Positions 26,065 to 35,256 of a DNA stretch of 64,000 nt are shown here, one piece after another. This DNA is from Saprospiraceae bacterium (GTDB lineage: Bacteria; Bacteroidota; Bacteroidia; Chitinophagales; Saprospiraceae): assembly GCA_027488135.1 (NCBI GenBank), contig JAIYCH010000147.1:25813-89812 (forward strand). The letters run 5' to 3'. How positions within the stretch are numbered: the first letter of the stretch is position 1; each line of letters opens with the position of its first letter. The notes under the pieces were generated by a model that saw only the letters and a list, made by a program, of their open reading frames with translations, searched no databases and was not told where the DNA came from. A program made the translations under genes and the position numbers.

Positions 26065-28026
26065 TTGGCTTCACCGATTTTGTCATCAAACCTACTACGT
26101 TTTAGCCTTATTTCAGGTATTCTCCTTCTACTAGGTTATTTTTATGTCAATAAAGAGGAAAAAGCGCCCATTTCAGACCCCAATGACCTGAATCAATTAA
26201 ATGTAGAGGCAAGGACTATTTTTGCCCATCACTGTTATTCTTGTCATGGAGAGGTTAAAAGTAAGGGTGGTCTTCAACTGCACACAAAAGCAGCTGCGTT
26301 TGCCGGAGGGGATGAAGGTCCTGTAATTATACCCGGAGACATTGACAAAAGTGAATTAATACGGCGCATTACCCTTCCCCATAGTCACAAAGACTTTATG
26401 CCCTCAAAAGGAGAAAAACTAACAAAAGATCAGGTTCAAACGCTTATAAAATGGGTTGAAGCAGGGGCTCCCTGGTCCGATAGCATGACTACATCGGTTT
26501 ACAGATTGGCTCCTTTCGAACATAGGTTGCCCAATGTGCCCGCTCCCAAAAAAGGACTTTCAAATCCTATCGATTTATTTGTCGATGTTTATTTTGAAAA
26601 AAATAAGGTGCAGTGGAAAGATCCTGTTGCCGATCCTTTATTTATTCGAAGGGTTTATCTGGATGTTTTAGGATTACTGCCGACCCCCTCCGAAATAAAG
26701 GCATTCAACGAGGATAAAAACCCTAAGAAAAGAGATAGATTGGTTAAAACATTGTTGTCTAAAGACACCGTTTATGCGCAACATTGGTTAACTTTTTGGA
26801 ATGATTTGTTGAGAAATGATTATTCTGGAACGGGTTATATAACGGGAGGGAGAAGCTCTATAACCCCTTGGTTATATGAATCGTTAACAAAAAATAAATC
26901 GTACGACTCTATTGTTCACCAGCTTATCAGCCCATCAGAACCTTCGTCGGGTTTCATCAGAGGCATTCAATGGCGTGGAACCATCAATGCAAGTCAGCGA
27001 GTGGAAATGCAGGCAGCACAAAATGTAGCTCAGGTATTTTTAGGCTTAAATTTAAAATGTGCCTCTTGCCATAATAGTTTTATTAGTGACTGGAAACTGG
27101 AAGATGCTTATGGGTTTGCTAATATTTTTTCTGAGGAGCCCCTCGAAATTTACAGATGCGACCAGCCTACCGGTAAAATTGCCTCAAATAATCTTCTTTT
27201 TAAATCCTTAGGGACATTAAAAGAGACCACTGACCGAACGGAGCGCTTAAAAGATTTGGCAGGATTATTGGTTCAGGAAAAAAATGGCCGTTTATCCCGC
27301 ACTTTTGTTAATCGGATCTGGGCACAGTTTATGGGCAGAGGTTTTATTGAACCCCTCGATTTTATGGACAACTTACCCTGGGACCAGGATTTACTGGATT
27401 GGATGGCCTTTGATTTTGTGAGGAACGATTATGATATAAAAAAGGTAATGTATCAAATTTTAACCTCAAAAACCTATCAGCAACCGTCTGTCGCTTTTGA
27501 AGAACCTGAAAAATTAATAGCTAAAGATTATGTTTTTAAGGGTATGGTTCGCAGGAGGCTTTCTGCCGAACAATTTGCCGATGCTATAAGTAAGGCATTT
27601 TACCCTGTTTACACCGACTCAAATTTCGTTAAAAAGCACTTTCCGCAAATGAATGAAATAAAATCTCCCTTTGTTAGGGCTTCCATGGTAAAGAATGATA
27701 TTTTCATGACCGCCCTGGGCAGACCTAACAGGGAAAATGTAGGGGCAAGTAGAAATAGCCAATCCAATTTAATTCAGGCGCTTGAGGTGACAAATGGTCA
27801 GATATTAAATACAAGATTACAGCTTGGATCAGAAAAATGGTTATTAGCCAGTTTAAGAAAAGACCAGTTAACAGATTCTCTTTTCCTGAATTTTTTAGGC
27901 CGAACCCCGACGGTAAGAGAGAGAAGAGCAACAAATTCCTTATTGTCTGAAAAGCCTAATAGCTCAGAGATTCAAGATTTGGTTTGGGCGTTAACGCTGC
28001 TCCCTGAATTTCAATTGATTTATTAA
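26065..28026 (+). CDS. PSD1-type cytochrome c / DUF1549-DUF1553 protein
   Basis: A 653-residue exported protein. It has an N-terminal membrane anchor (LISGILLLLGYFYV), then a planctomycete-type cytochrome c domain: FAHHCYSCHGEVKSKGGL (CxxCH) with a possible axial Met in FMPSKGEKLT. DUF1549 follows (about 165-370) with DPLFIRRVYLDVLGLLPTP and a second CxxCH in NLKCASCHNSFISDWK. DUF1553 follows (about 405-645) with LSRTFVNRIWAQFMGRG and RRRLSAEQFADAIS. The TTG at 26065 is the only sensible start because the next Met lies inside the cytochrome domain. The DUF1501 gene follows after 19 nt, the usual pairing. The role is probably polysaccharide or small-molecule oxidation; it is untested. Confidence 0.87.
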   Translation: MASPILSSNLLRFSLISGILLLLGYFYVNKEEKAPISDPNDLNQLNVEARTIFAHHCYSCHGEVKSKGGLQLHTKAAAFAGGDEGPVIIPGDIDKSELIRRITLPHSHKDFMPSKGEKLTKDQVQTLIKWVEAGAPWSDSMTTSVYRLAPFEHRLPNVPAPKKGLSNPIDLFVDVYFEKNKVQWKDPVADPLFIRRVYLDVLGLLPTPSEIKAFNEDKNPKKRDRLVKTLLSKDTVYAQHWLTFWNDLLRNDYSGTGYITGGRSSITPWLYESLTKNKSYDSIVHQLISPSEPSSGFIRGIQWRGTINASQRVEMQAAQNVAQVFLGLNLKCASCHNSFISDWKLEDAYGFANIFSEEPLEIYRCDQPTGKIASNNLLFKSLGTLKETTDRTERLKDLAGLLVQEKNGRLSRTFVNRIWAQFMGRGFIEPLDFMDNLPWDQDLLDWMAFDFVRNDYDIKKVMYQILTSKTYQQPSVAFEEPEKLIAKDYVFKGMVRRRLSAEQFADAISKAFYPVYTDSNFVKKHFPQMNEIKSPFVRASMVKNDIFMTALGRPNRENVGASRNSQSNLIQALEVTNGQILNTRLQLGSEKWLLASLRKDQLTDSLFLNFLGRTPTVRERRATNSLLSEKPNSSEIQDLVWALTLLPEFQLIY

Positions 28027-28045
28027 AAGATTCAAATTTGCTGAA

Positions 28046-29476
28046 ATGATAAATACATGGAATAGGCGCGAATTTTTAAAAACTGCGTCACAAGCTACCT
28101 TGGCTGCTTTGGCTGCCGGAGCACCAATATCCTCACTACTAACTAGTTGTGCCAGGTCAAAGCCAATGGATACCAGTACTGCCGACACTGTTATTTTACT
28201 CTGGATGGCTGGCGGTATGGCACATACAGAAACGTTTGACCCTAAGAAATATACCCCATTTGAAAAAGGTATGGAAGGAAATCGCGTTCTTTCCACTTTT
28301 CCCAATGTTCCGACGGTTCTTGACGGAATATCATTTTCAGAAGGATTGCAGGAAATTGGCAAAGTAATGGATAAAGGGACCGTTATTCGCTCTTATGTGG
28401 CTGCCGATTTAGGACATATTTTACATTCCCGGCATCAATTTAATTGGCACACCTGTTATGAACCGCCACAAACCGTGGCAGCTCCTCACATAGGTGCATG
28501 GATAGCAAAAGAACTGGGACCTAAAAATCCCGTAATTCCAGCATTTATAGATATTGGCCAGCGATTCACCGTAGGAGAAGCCGAAGAATTAAAAGCATTT
28601 CACACCGCTGGATTTCTGGGAAATGAATATGGCCCATTCTTTATTCCCGATCCAAGTCAGGGTTTAGATAGCGTTCGTCCCCCGATTGGCATGAATTTGA
28701 AAAGATTTGAAGCCAGAAATAAACTGTATAAGGAATTGACTTCTACTTCACCCATTGGAGAATATGGAAGTGATTACCAAAAAGAATCTTTGCAACGTTC
28801 TATGGAACAGGCATATAGTCTTTTGCATTCCCCCGAATCAGCCGCTTTTAATTTATTGGATGAGCCAAAAGAATCTTATGATGCCTATAATACCGGTCGC
28901 TTCGGACTGGGATGTTTACTGGCAAAAAGATTGACCAAACAAGGCGCCCGTTTTATCAGTGTGACCACAGAATATGAACCCTTTTTTGGCTGGGATACGC
29001 ATGACAATGGTCATACCAGACTGGCGGCAATGAAAAAACAAATAGATAGGCCCATTGCCCAACTCATCAGAGATTTAGATGAATCAGGGCACTTAGACAG
29101 AACACTGATCATTTTAGCCAGTGAATTTAGCCGCGATATGATGGTAGAGGGACGTCCCGACCTGAAAGTAAAGGAGCAAGTCGATCAACCAGATATTCTG
29201 CACGAACTGAAATATTATGGTATGCACAGGCATTTTACGGACGGTTGTTCAGTATTAATGTTTGGCGGCGGTATAAAAAAAGGATTTGCGTATGGAAAAA
29301 CCGCAGACGAAAGGCCATGTAAAACCATTGAAAATCCAATAAAAATTGATGGGCTGCACCAAACTATTTATCATGCCCTGGGCATTTCTCCGGACACAAA
29401 TTATGACGTTGAAAAAAGACCTTTTTATACTACGCCCGATGGAAAAGGGAAAGCCGTAATGGATCTTTTTGCATAA
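28046..29476 (+). CDS. DUF1501 (sulfatase-superfamily-like) protein with Tat signal
   Basis: A 476-residue protein starting MINTWNRREFLKTASQATLAAL. The RREFLK motif is a Tat signal, and a Cys in LLTSCARS suggests a lipidated or near-lipobox N-terminus. DUF1501 features include VILLWMAGGMAHTETFDPK, AAPHIGAWIAKELGPKN, FGWDTHDNGHT and LILASEFSR near the C-terminus, where the alkaline-phosphatase-like metal centre is expected. It forms a pair with the upstream PSD1 gene (19-nt gap), an arrangement common in Planctomycetota and Bacteroidota. The biochemical function is not established. Confidence 0.88.
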   Translation: MINTWNRREFLKTASQATLAALAAGAPISSLLTSCARSKPMDTSTADTVILLWMAGGMAHTETFDPKKYTPFEKGMEGNRVLSTFPNVPTVLDGISFSEGLQEIGKVMDKGTVIRSYVAADLGHILHSRHQFNWHTCYEPPQTVAAPHIGAWIAKELGPKNPVIPAFIDIGQRFTVGEAEELKAFHTAGFLGNEYGPFFIPDPSQGLDSVRPPIGMNLKRFEARNKLYKELTSTSPIGEYGSDYQKESLQRSMEQAYSLLHSPESAAFNLLDEPKESYDAYNTGRFGLGCLLAKRLTKQGARFISVTTEYEPFFGWDTHDNGHTRLAAMKKQIDRPIAQLIRDLDESGHLDRTLIILASEFSRDMMVEGRPDLKVKEQVDQPDILHELKYYGMHRHFTDGCSVLMFGGGIKKGFAYGKTADERPCKTIENPIKIDGLHQTIYHALGISPDTNYDVEKRPFYTTPDGKGKAVMDLFA

Positions 29477-29498
29477 AAACTCATTAAGGCTTACCCGT

Positions 29499-31556
29499 TT
29501 ATTTTTTGGCGCCAGGCGAATAAATACGTTCTGCCTGAGCCATAACTTTTTGTTTGTCCAACGTCATTGTCTTGGTTTTCTGCGCTAAAAAGAGAGGAAC
29601 CTGATCAGCGAAATGAGGATTTTCGGGATGAGAAGAGGCGCCATAGGTATTTACCGTTTCGATGACAGGCAGTTCATTTTTGGGAAATTTAACCATCATT
29701 ACGTAGGCATCACCCCCTACAATTTTTCTTTTTCCTCCTTCGTAGGGGCGACTCCATTGCGGGGCAAGCAAGTCAGGTAATCCACCCACAGGAAATTCCT
29801 GATTCCCGCGAACTAATTTTTGAATATCACCTAAAGCTAAATCTACTTTTCCAAAATTATCCAGCAGGTATTTTTTAGCGTAGGCTAAAGCCTTTAATCC
29901 CTCCCCTTTAGTAATGGCCCTTGCCTCTTGACCCCTTAGTGCCTTTGCCAAATATTCATAAACGAGCATAAAAACAGCGGCCCCTTTACTTTCCGCGGTC
30001 CCTTGGAAATCCCAGGTTTTTAAGGTATTTAACAACATATTATCTTGCTCATCCCCTACATTTTCCAAAAGGAAAAGGGAATCAAGTTGATACATGAAAG
30101 TGAGTTTTTCAGGATACTGCCTATCGAATTTAATATCTTTGAAAGTTTGAAAATCAATTTTTGGTATAGATTCAAATCTTTGTCTGAAACGGACACTTCT
30201 ATTATTTTCCATGGTTTCCCACCCATCGGCAGACGAAAACTGGGATTCTTTTAGATTATCGGCGCTTGCTGTAGCTGAAAAAGAAGAATGATTGGTATTG
30301 AACAAGAAGCCGGAGGCCGGATTAACATATTGGGGAAGATCCTTCAAAGGCCTAAATGCAGTCCACAAAGTAGTTGAGGTATTTCCGGGCAGTGTCTCGA
30401 GCCAATTTAGCTTCGGATCCTCTTTCCTAATCGGCATAAGGGCATTGTTTACATAGAAAATAGTATCATACCGATCGGCATAAACGATATTAAACATTGA
30501 TAATCCCTGTACGTTTAACGCGTTATAAAAATCAGTAAAATTTTTTCCCTTATTCATTTGATACCATTGATCGAGCGCTCTAATTTCCTGATTGGCACCT
30601 AATCTTACAGAAAAAGCACCTTGTTCATTGATTAAAGTTGGACCATATTTGCTGGAAAAAGCTTTTTTGGAAATAGGAAAAGGGATCCCCTTCACGCGTA
30701 GGCTGACCTTTTTAATTTGTAATTTCTCCCATTGGCCGTCATATTTATAATAATATTTCTTTTTGGGATGCCTTTCAAGTTGAAAAATGTCCATTCTGTC
30801 GCATAAATTCACCGTATGGGCCCATCCATAATGTTCATTTACCCCATGTAAAATGCATGGACCGCCGGCAAGCAATCCCCCCAAAGCATTCCAACCTTCC
30901 TCACTTTGAACATGCGCTTCATAAAAAGCTTCAGGACCTTCATTGGGCTGATGAGCATTTATAGCCAGATAAGCAACCCCTTCCGTTGTTCTTTTAGGGT
31001 GCACCGCAATGCCATTTGACCCCATTTTGTCATAGTCAATGAGCCATTTGACCTGATTATTAAAAATTTGCTGCAACGCCTGGTCACCTCCATTGAATTT
31101 GGTCAATGCCAAAACCGATGAAGCAATATATTCTTTAGCCGTGATGGGAAAAACCTTTTTAACGAGCACCTCCTCAGGATGTGCTGCAGCGTAATCATTT
31201 ACACCCTGGACATAACCGGCAATAAGTTTTAAAAATTCGGGAGAAAGGGAATTCCATTTTTCCTCTGTCACCTCTCTGCATTGAAACCAATCAAAGGCAT
31301 AATCTGCAGCCACCGCATTTTTACCAAAAGCACGTCCCATGGCTTTTTTTGCGGGTAATGCAACCATCTGTAAACTAGCAAACTGGTCTTCACAATACGC
31401 CCAGGCCAAACCATATGAAACTTCAGGATCCGTTTTGGCAAAAATATGGGGTACGCCAAAACTATCGCGAACGATGGTTATTTTAGATGGATCTATCTGT
31501 CCGTTTACAACATTTAAAAACAATATTAGTCCAATAACAAAAGGAAACCGCTTCAT
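29499..31556 (-). CDS. Penicillin acylase-family N-terminal nucleophile hydrolase, secreted
   Basis: A 685-residue protein with a Sec signal (FPFVIGLILFLNVVNGQ). The alpha-chain begins ITIVRDSFGVPHIFAKTDPE with GLAWAYCEDQF, both typical of the family. The autoprocessing site and nucleophile are probably Ser in KMGSNGIAV near residue 200, followed by LAINAHQPNEGPEAFYEAHV. Further family sequence includes HGVNEHYGWAHTVNLCDRMD and a C-terminal YGASSHPENPHFADQVP. It is probably periplasmic and hydrolyses amides such as acyl-homoserine lactones or N-acyl amino acids; the substrate is unknown. It is convergent with the DUF1501 gene, 22 bp away. Confidence 0.92.
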   Translation of the reverse strand: MKRFPFVIGLILFLNVVNGQIDPSKITIVRDSFGVPHIFAKTDPEVSYGLAWAYCEDQFASLQMVALPAKKAMGRAFGKNAVAADYAFDWFQCREVTEEKWNSLSPEFLKLIAGYVQGVNDYAAAHPEEVLVKKVFPITAKEYIASSVLALTKFNGGDQALQQIFNNQVKWLIDYDKMGSNGIAVHPKRTTEGVAYLAINAHQPNEGPEAFYEAHVQSEEGWNALGGLLAGGPCILHGVNEHYGWAHTVNLCDRMDIFQLERHPKKKYYYKYDGQWEKLQIKKVSLRVKGIPFPISKKAFSSKYGPTLINEQGAFSVRLGANQEIRALDQWYQMNKGKNFTDFYNALNVQGLSMFNIVYADRYDTIFYVNNALMPIRKEDPKLNWLETLPGNTSTTLWTAFRPLKDLPQYVNPASGFLFNTNHSSFSATASADNLKESQFSSADGWETMENNRSVRFRQRFESIPKIDFQTFKDIKFDRQYPEKLTFMYQLDSLFLLENVGDEQDNMLLNTLKTWDFQGTAESKGAAVFMLVYEYLAKALRGQEARAITKGEGLKALAYAKKYLLDNFGKVDLALGDIQKLVRGNQEFPVGGLPDLLAPQWSRPYEGGKRKIVGGDAYVMMVKFPKNELPVIETVNTYGASSHPENPHFADQVPLFLAQKTKTMTLDKQKVMAQAERIYSPGAKK

Positions 31557-31642
31557 AATTTAAAGATATTTATTACAATATAGGAAAGTTATCACAAGTG
31601 AATGGATATATGGCAGCGATTTTAATTTTTTACATTTGCATC

Positions 31643-31684
31643 GTTTACAAATCAACTAATTGTATAAAGTAAATGTTTACAAAT
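31643..31684. promoter_or_regulatory. Direct repeats of GTTTACAAAT upstream of the ABC exporter
   Basis: GTTTACAAAT occurs at 31643-31652 and 31675-31684, 32 bp apart. The second overlaps a GTAAA-TG-TTTAC inverted repeat. TACATTTG at 31631-31638 matches the Bacteroidota -7 element. This could be an operator for a repressor of the exporter. No adjacent regulator gene is present, so confidence is low. Confidence 0.35.
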
Positions 31685-31720
31685 AACTTCTAAAAAAAAT
31701 ACCCTGGAAAAGCCTTACTT

Positions 31721-33466
31721 ATGAAACCCAAAAAGGAAAGTACTGTTAGTTTGAAATTTGTCTATCAAACCTTCATTCACCCGCGATTAAATAAATTATC
31801 CATTGGTCTTCTTCTTATCATTATCAGTAGATTAGCCAGTCTTATATTACCCGGAGCAAGTAAATATCTCATTGACGATGTCATTCCCGATAAAAATTTA
31901 CAAGGGTTAGGCTGGTTATTGGCCGCCGTCGTTATTGCATTAATCATACAGTCGGTTACCTCCTATTTTTTGACTCAGCTTCTCAGCGTTGAAGGACAAT
32001 ATTTGATTTCTCAGTTGAGGGTAAAAGTTCAAAAACACATCATACAACTACCTGTAAGATACTTTGATAACGTTAAAACAGGAGAACTCGTCTCCCGCAT
32101 TATGAACGATGTGGAAGGAGTAAGAAATATTGTAGGTACTGGTTTGGCCCAGATGATTGGTGGTGTCATTACCGCCGTCATTTGTTTATTTTTGCTTGTA
32201 GCCATTAGCCCCCTTTTGACCCTATATGTCTTAGTTCCCGTCATCATATTTGGCCTCATATCTCTAAAAGCCTTTGGGAAAATCAGACCTATTTTTAGGG
32301 CAAGAGGCGTCATAAATGCTGAAGTTACCGGTCGATTGACCGAAACTTTAGGTGGCGTAAGGGTCATCAAAGGATTTAATGCCGAACAACAGGAAATAGA
32401 TACTTTTGCCAGAGGGGTAGAAAAATTATATCAAAACGTTAAATCCAGCCTTACAGCTACCAGTTTTGTGACCAGTGCCGCTACACTATTGCTGGGATTG
32501 GCTTCGGCGGGAATCATGGGATTAGGGGGTTATCTGATCATGACCAATAAACTGACTTTTGGCGATTTCCTTGCATTTACCCTGTATCTGGGATTTTTAA
32601 TTGCCCCTATTGTGCAAATGAGTAATATAGGAAGTCAATTGACAGAGGCTATTGCTGGCCTGGACAGAACAGAAGAAATCATGCGTTTACCATTGGAAGC
32701 CAATGAGGAAGTGCGCAACGTTACTTTAGAAAGGATAAACGGCGATATTCACTTTAACGATGTCAGTTTTGCCTATGATCAAGGAAAGGAAGTAGTTAAA
32801 AATATCACTTTTCATGCTCCTCCAGGGTCGGTTACTGCGCTGGTGGGAACGTCAGGTTCTGGAAAATCAACGATAGCTGGATTGGCCGCCACTTTTTTAA
32901 ATCCCGATGCTGGTAACATTACGGTGGACGGTATTGATTTGAGCACCATTAGCCTAAAAAGTTTCAGAAGCCAGTTGGGCGTTGTTTTACAAGACGATTT
33001 TCTTTTTGAAGGCAGTATAAAGGATAATATTCTTTTCTCAAGACCCAATGCCTCGGCTGAAGAACTAAATAATGCCGTTCATGCAGCTCACGTTCACGAA
33101 TTTACTGACCGATTTGGAGATGGTTTAGATACTTTGATTGGTGAAAGAGGGGTAAAATTATCAGGTGGACAAAGACAAAGGATTGCCATCGCCCGAGCTA
33201 TTTTGGCCAATCCACGAGTCTTGATTTTAGATGAGGCTACCTCAAATCTGGATACAGAAAGCGAATCGCTCATTCAGGAGAGTTTAAAAAGACTCATGGA
33301 AGGAAGAACCACTTTTGTTATTGCACACCGATTGAGTACTATCAGACAAGCCACTCAAATATTGGTGGTGGAACAGGGGAATATTGTGGAAAGAGGTACG
33401 CATGATGATTTAATCAAGCTGGAAGGCCGTTATTATTCCTTATATACTTATCAGGCAAGAATTTAA
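31721..33466 (+). CDS. ABC transporter with fused ATP-binding and permease domains (exporter type)
   Basis: A 581-residue half-transporter. A six-helix membrane domain (about 1-320) contains IISRLASLILPGASKYLIDDVIP and LGGYLIMTNKLTFGDFLAFTLYLG. The nucleotide-binding domain has Walker A GTSGSGKST (about 375), signature LSGGQRQRIAIARA, Walker B LILDEATSNLD and H-loop IAHRLSTI. This is an MsbA/multidrug-type exporter working as a homodimer. The substrate (lipid, drug or peptide) cannot be named. It overlaps the convergent AraC-family gene by 53 bp. Confidence 0.93.
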   Translation: MKPKKESTVSLKFVYQTFIHPRLNKLSIGLLLIIISRLASLILPGASKYLIDDVIPDKNLQGLGWLLAAVVIALIIQSVTSYFLTQLLSVEGQYLISQLRVKVQKHIIQLPVRYFDNVKTGELVSRIMNDVEGVRNIVGTGLAQMIGGVITAVICLFLLVAISPLLTLYVLVPVIIFGLISLKAFGKIRPIFRARGVINAEVTGRLTETLGGVRVIKGFNAEQQEIDTFARGVEKLYQNVKSSLTATSFVTSAATLLLGLASAGIMGLGGYLIMTNKLTFGDFLAFTLYLGFLIAPIVQMSNIGSQLTEAIAGLDRTEEIMRLPLEANEEVRNVTLERINGDIHFNDVSFAYDQGKEVVKNITFHAPPGSVTALVGTSGSGKSTIAGLAATFLNPDAGNITVDGIDLSTISLKSFRSQLGVVLQDDFLFEGSIKDNILFSRPNASAEELNNAVHAAHVHEFTDRFGDGLDTLIGERGVKLSGGQRQRIAIARAILANPRVLILDEATSNLDTESESLIQESLKRLMEGRTTFVIAHRLSTIRQATQILVVEQGNIVERGTHDDLIKLEGRYYSLYTYQARI

Positions 33467-34313
33467 CGTCTTTTTTATACTGTTTTGGACTTATTCCTTT
33501 TTTTTTCTTAAAAATGCGATTAAAGTAAGGAACATCATAAAATCCACTCTGAAAGGCTATTTCTCTAATGGCACTATCAGTGTTTAGCAGTAAATGGCAG
33601 GCTTGTTTAATCCTGAATTCTAGGAGAACTTCAACGAAGGATTGTTGCGTCATACTTTTAAAATACCGACAAAAGGAGGTTGGCGAAAGGTCAGCTATCC
33701 CCGCTATTTTTGTTAAGGAAATATCTTCTTTATAGTGAGTTATAAGGTAGGAAAAAACTCTTTGAAATCGGTTGGTTTCCGAAACCTTAAAGTCATTTTC
33801 TGCGAAAGAAAGATCTATTGGTTTCAGTTGGACGGATCGACTTAACACATCGAGTATATCCATTAAAATCAATATTTGTTGTGTTGGAGAGGCTGCAATC
33901 ATTTCGAATAATCTGACGGTAATCTTTTTTTTATCGCTTCCTTGAATGTCAAAACCTGCTTTTGATTTGTCAAGTAATATTTTGATAGCTATAAATTCAT
34001 TTAGATTAAAAAAATCTTCCCCTAAAAAATGCTGGTTAAATTGAACAACAATAGCTTCAGATACCTCTGTTTGGTTTTCACTGCTGTGATTAATCCAGCA
34101 ATGAGGTAAATGGGAACCCAAGAAAACCAAATCTCCTTCCGAAAAATCATCTACCTGCTTACCAACGAAACGTTGCCCCTCCCCTCTTACAATCAAGGTA
34201 AGTTCATATTCCGGATGAAAATGAAAGGGTGCGTCAAATTGCGGTATAGTAAAATGACGTACGAGCAAAGCTTTCGAGGGATCTGATTTAACCTGTTCAA
34301 AAATAGCTTTCAT
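33414..34313 (-). CDS. AraC-family transcriptional regulator
   Basis: A 299-residue regulator with an N-terminal cupin sensor domain (FHFHPEYELTLIVRGEGQRFVG, LVFLGSHLPHCWIN). It has a C-terminal double HTH from about residue 195: HYKEDISLTKIAGIADLSPTSFCRYFKSM and REIAFQSGFYDVPYFNRIFKKKKGISPKQYK. The ATG at 34313 is preferred over one at 34370, because the upstream 19 residues are hydrophobic and unlike the family. It is divergent from the PhyH dioxygenase gene (133-bp shared region), so that gene and the coupled dehydrogenase are probable targets. Its 3' end overlaps the ABC exporter gene. Confidence 0.92.
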   Translation of the reverse strand: MKAIFEQVKSDPSKALLVRHFTIPQFDAPFHFHPEYELTLIVRGEGQRFVGKQVDDFSEGDLVFLGSHLPHCWINHSSENQTEVSEAIVVQFNQHFLGEDFFNLNEFIAIKILLDKSKAGFDIQGSDKKKITVRLFEMIAASPTQQILILMDILDVLSRSVQLKPIDLSFAENDFKVSETNRFQRVFSYLITHYKEDISLTKIAGIADLSPTSFCRYFKSMTQQSFVEVLLEFRIKQACHLLLNTDSAIREIAFQSGFYDVPYFNRIFKKKKGISPKQYKKDVKFLPDKYIRNNNGLPA

Positions 34314-34412
34314 AGGATTAAATTTTCTATTTAACAGTAAAATAGCGTAATAAATGATAAAATAAAACAATTATTTGCCAAAAAAGTCAAAGACCATAAA
34401 GTAAAACGAGTG

Positions 34413-34420
34413 TACTTTTG
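34413..34420 (+). promoter_or_regulatory. -7 promoter element for the PhyH-dehydrogenase pair
   Basis: TACTTTTG matches TAnnTTTG and lies 27 nt before the dioxygenase ATG. No good -33 TTTG is found at the right spacing, which would fit dependence on the neighbouring AraC activator. Confidence 0.4.
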
Positions 34421-34446
34421 AATCTAAACAAACCGAACGAAAAAGA

Positions 34447-35256
34447 ATGAAAACAACAATTATAGACCAGCCCTTTCAGGTGAGTGAAGAAGCTATCGCA
34501 TTTTTCCAAAAAAACAGATTTATAAAGCTGAAAAATGTATTGGATGGCGAAACATTAGCCTATTATGGGGAAGCAATTAGTAAAAAAGTGGCAGAAATAA
34601 ATACCCAGGACAAGCCAATGGAACAAAGGGATACTTATGGGAAAGCTTTTTTACAAATTTTTAATCTTTGGAGAGAGGACGAAACCTGTAAAGAATTTGT
34701 TTTAAGTAAAAGGTTGGGGCACATTGCTACGCAGTTGCTTCAAACCAACGGGGTCCGATTGTATCACGATCAGGCGTTGTTTAAAGAAGCTCGGGGCGGA
34801 ATCACCCCCTGGCATGCCGATCAATATTACTGGCCACTGGCTTCCGACAAAACCGTTACTGCCTGGATTCCACTGCAGGAAGTACCGTTAGAAATGGGTC
34901 CATTAGAATTTAGCGCTGGGAGTCAGGCGATTGTAGAGGGCAGAGAATTGGCCATCGGGGATGAAAGCGAACAGAAGATAGCGCAAAGATTGAGAGTAAC
35001 TGACTTCGAACACGTTATTGAGCCTTTTGAAATTGGTGAAGTTAGCTTCCATTCAGGCTGGGTTTTTCACAGAGCTGGTGCAAATGATACCGATGAAACA
35101 AGAAAAGTAATGACCATGATTTATATGGACAGTGAGATGAAATTGAAGGAACCGGAGAACGAGAATCAGGTGAATGACTGGAATACCTGGTGTCCGGGGG
35201 CAAAGATTGGGGAAATTATCGCCTCGCCCATTAACCCTCTTATTTATTCCAAATGA
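34447..35256 (+). CDS. Phytanoyl-CoA dioxygenase (PhyH) family protein
   Basis: A 269-residue Fe(II)/2-oxoglutarate-type oxygenase. The metal triad is visible: His and Asp in TPWHADQYYWPL (H-x-D) and a distal His in FHSGWVFHRAGANDT, with a conserved Arg in the following ETRKVMTMIYMD. ARGGITPWHADQ is typical of PhyH proteins. It hydroxylates an unknown small molecule in the cytosol. It ends with a 4-bp overlap (ATGA) with the alcohol dehydrogenase gene, and an AraC regulator is divergent upstream. The layout suggests a small inducible catabolic pathway: hydroxylation, then oxidation. Confidence 0.9.
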   Translation: MKTTIIDQPFQVSEEAIAFFQKNRFIKLKNVLDGETLAYYGEAISKKVAEINTQDKPMEQRDTYGKAFLQIFNLWREDETCKEFVLSKRLGHIATQLLQTNGVRLYHDQALFKEARGGITPWHADQYYWPLASDKTVTAWIPLQEVPLEMGPLEFSAGSQAIVEGRELAIGDESEQKIAQRLRVTDFEHVIEPFEIGEVSFHSGWVFHRAGANDTDETRKVMTMIYMDSEMKLKEPENENQVNDWNTWCPGAKIGEIIASPINPLIYSK

